From an uncultured Desulfobacterales bacterium (GTDB lineage: Bacteria > Desulfobacterota > Desulfobacteria > Desulfobacterales > JAFDCJ01), in the NCBI GenBank assembly GCA_945787595.1, contig CALZJV010000101.1, positions 1 through 13,209 on the forward strand: a DNA stretch of 13,209 nucleotides, read 5' to 3'. Numbering within the stretch: position 1 is the first letter of the stretch; each line of letters begins with the position of its first letter. The notes under the pieces are model-generated. The model was not told where the DNA came from. It made no database searches and saw only the letters and a program-made list of their open reading frames with translations. Both the position numbers and the translations under genes were made by a program. Of the stretch, positions 12,830 to 13,209 are shown piece after piece.

Positions 12830-13209
12830 ATGAAAGATCTCGGGGAAAACCTTAGAATCATAAGGCTTCAGAAAAAGATGACCCTGCAGGAACTTTCCCA
12901 GATGTCGAAGGTTTCCAAAAGCCAGTTGAGCCAGATTGAGCGCAATGTCTCAGTCCCAACGGTCGTGAAGCTGCAGAAGATTGCTGAAGCCCTGGACATT
13001 AAATTTTCAGACTTGTTTCCGGAAAACGGCGATTCTTCAAGTGACGCATACCCTGTTAACAACAAACAGAATTCCAAACGAATAAGTGTGGTCCGAAAAG
13101 GGCAGCGCAAGAAAATGGTCATGCCCTGGGGGGCGCTGTACGAGATGCTGTGCCCTGATCTTCAACATAAGATTGAATTCATTTATTTACATTACCCGGT
13201 GGGGACAAC
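12830..13209 (+). CDS. XRE-family transcriptional regulator, probably with C-terminal cupin (3' end outside window)
   Basis: The ORF begins with ATG 12830 behind GGAGA (12816-12820) and is open to the window edge, giving 126 residues. An overlapping ATG at 12823 is rejected because its frame stops after ten codons. Residues about 5-62 form a helix-turn-helix: NLRIIRLQKKMTLQELSQMS, then KVSKSQLSQIERNVSVPTV, then LQKIAEALDIKFSDLF. After a polar linker (about 65-85) comes RISVVRKGQRKKMVMPWGAL, the usual opening of the cupin sensor domain in PuuR-like regulators. Such proteins often repress catabolic operons and sense the small-molecule substrate. It is divergent from the corrinoid operon and probably controls it. 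The antisense ORF at 12868-13122 is a shadow. Confidence 0.85.
   Translation, partial: MKDLGENLRIIRLQKKMTLQELSQMSKVSKSQLSQIERNVSVPTVVKLQKIAEALDIKFSDLFPENGDSSSDAYPVNNKQNSKRISVVRKGQRKKMVMPWGALYEMLCPDLQHKIEFIYLHYPVGT

Noticed and set aside
12868..13122. 84-codon minus-strand ORF at the right end
   Set aside because: Antisense to the helix-turn-helix regulator, which has a good start and clear domains.

Overview
The window looks like an accessory catabolic region from an anaerobic, corrinoid-using bacterium. My best guess is a sulfate reducer of the Desulfobacterota: a monomethylamine-methyltransferase-like protein sits next to its corrinoid partner, and the spacers carry short dispersed hairpin repeats of a kind I associate with that group. 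The lineage is inferred, not shown. I see no rRNA, tRNA, CRISPR array, transposase or phage gene.

Layout, left to right. (1) The 3' end of an amidohydrolase runs to 428. (2) A polyamine-type ABC importer follows on the + strand: a Tat-exported binding protein (667-1746), a 437-base spacer full of repeats, then two permeases and the ATPase in a tight operon (2184-5069). A strong inverted repeat lies just before the binding-protein gene. (3) A 738-base gene-free stretch (5070-5807) is a mosaic of inverted and direct repeats. (4) Two class III PLP aminotransferases form an operon (5808-8524). The second probably starts at a TTG behind a strong ribosome binding site. (5) A possible RNA fold with two competing helices lies between the converging gene sets (8552-8606). 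(6) A minus-strand operon runs from about 12350 down to 8737. In order of transcription it holds a corrinoid protein, an MtmB-family methyltransferase homologue, a small cysteine-rich ORF, and an MFS transporter. (7) Divergent from it, an XRE-family regulator with the start of a C-terminal domain, probably a cupin, runs off the right end.

How they may work together. The importer and the two aminotransferases suggest uptake and transamination of a diamine, polyamine or amino acid. The minus-strand operon suggests uptake of a methylated amine by the MFS carrier and transfer of its methyl group to a corrinoid protein. The central point is that the methyltransferase resembles methanogen MtmB over its whole length but has tyrosine (codon TAT) where MtmB has pyrrolysine. 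That makes it a candidate non-pyrrolysine MtmB-type enzyme with an unknown substrate. The corrinoid gene, the methyltransferase and the small cysteine-rich ORF also lie in one continuous reading frame, interrupted only by two TAG codons.

Regulation. The two divergent promoters flanking the 12.4-12.8 kb spacer share the same architecture. A palindrome covers the -35 box of the operon promoter and is a good candidate operator for the regulator.
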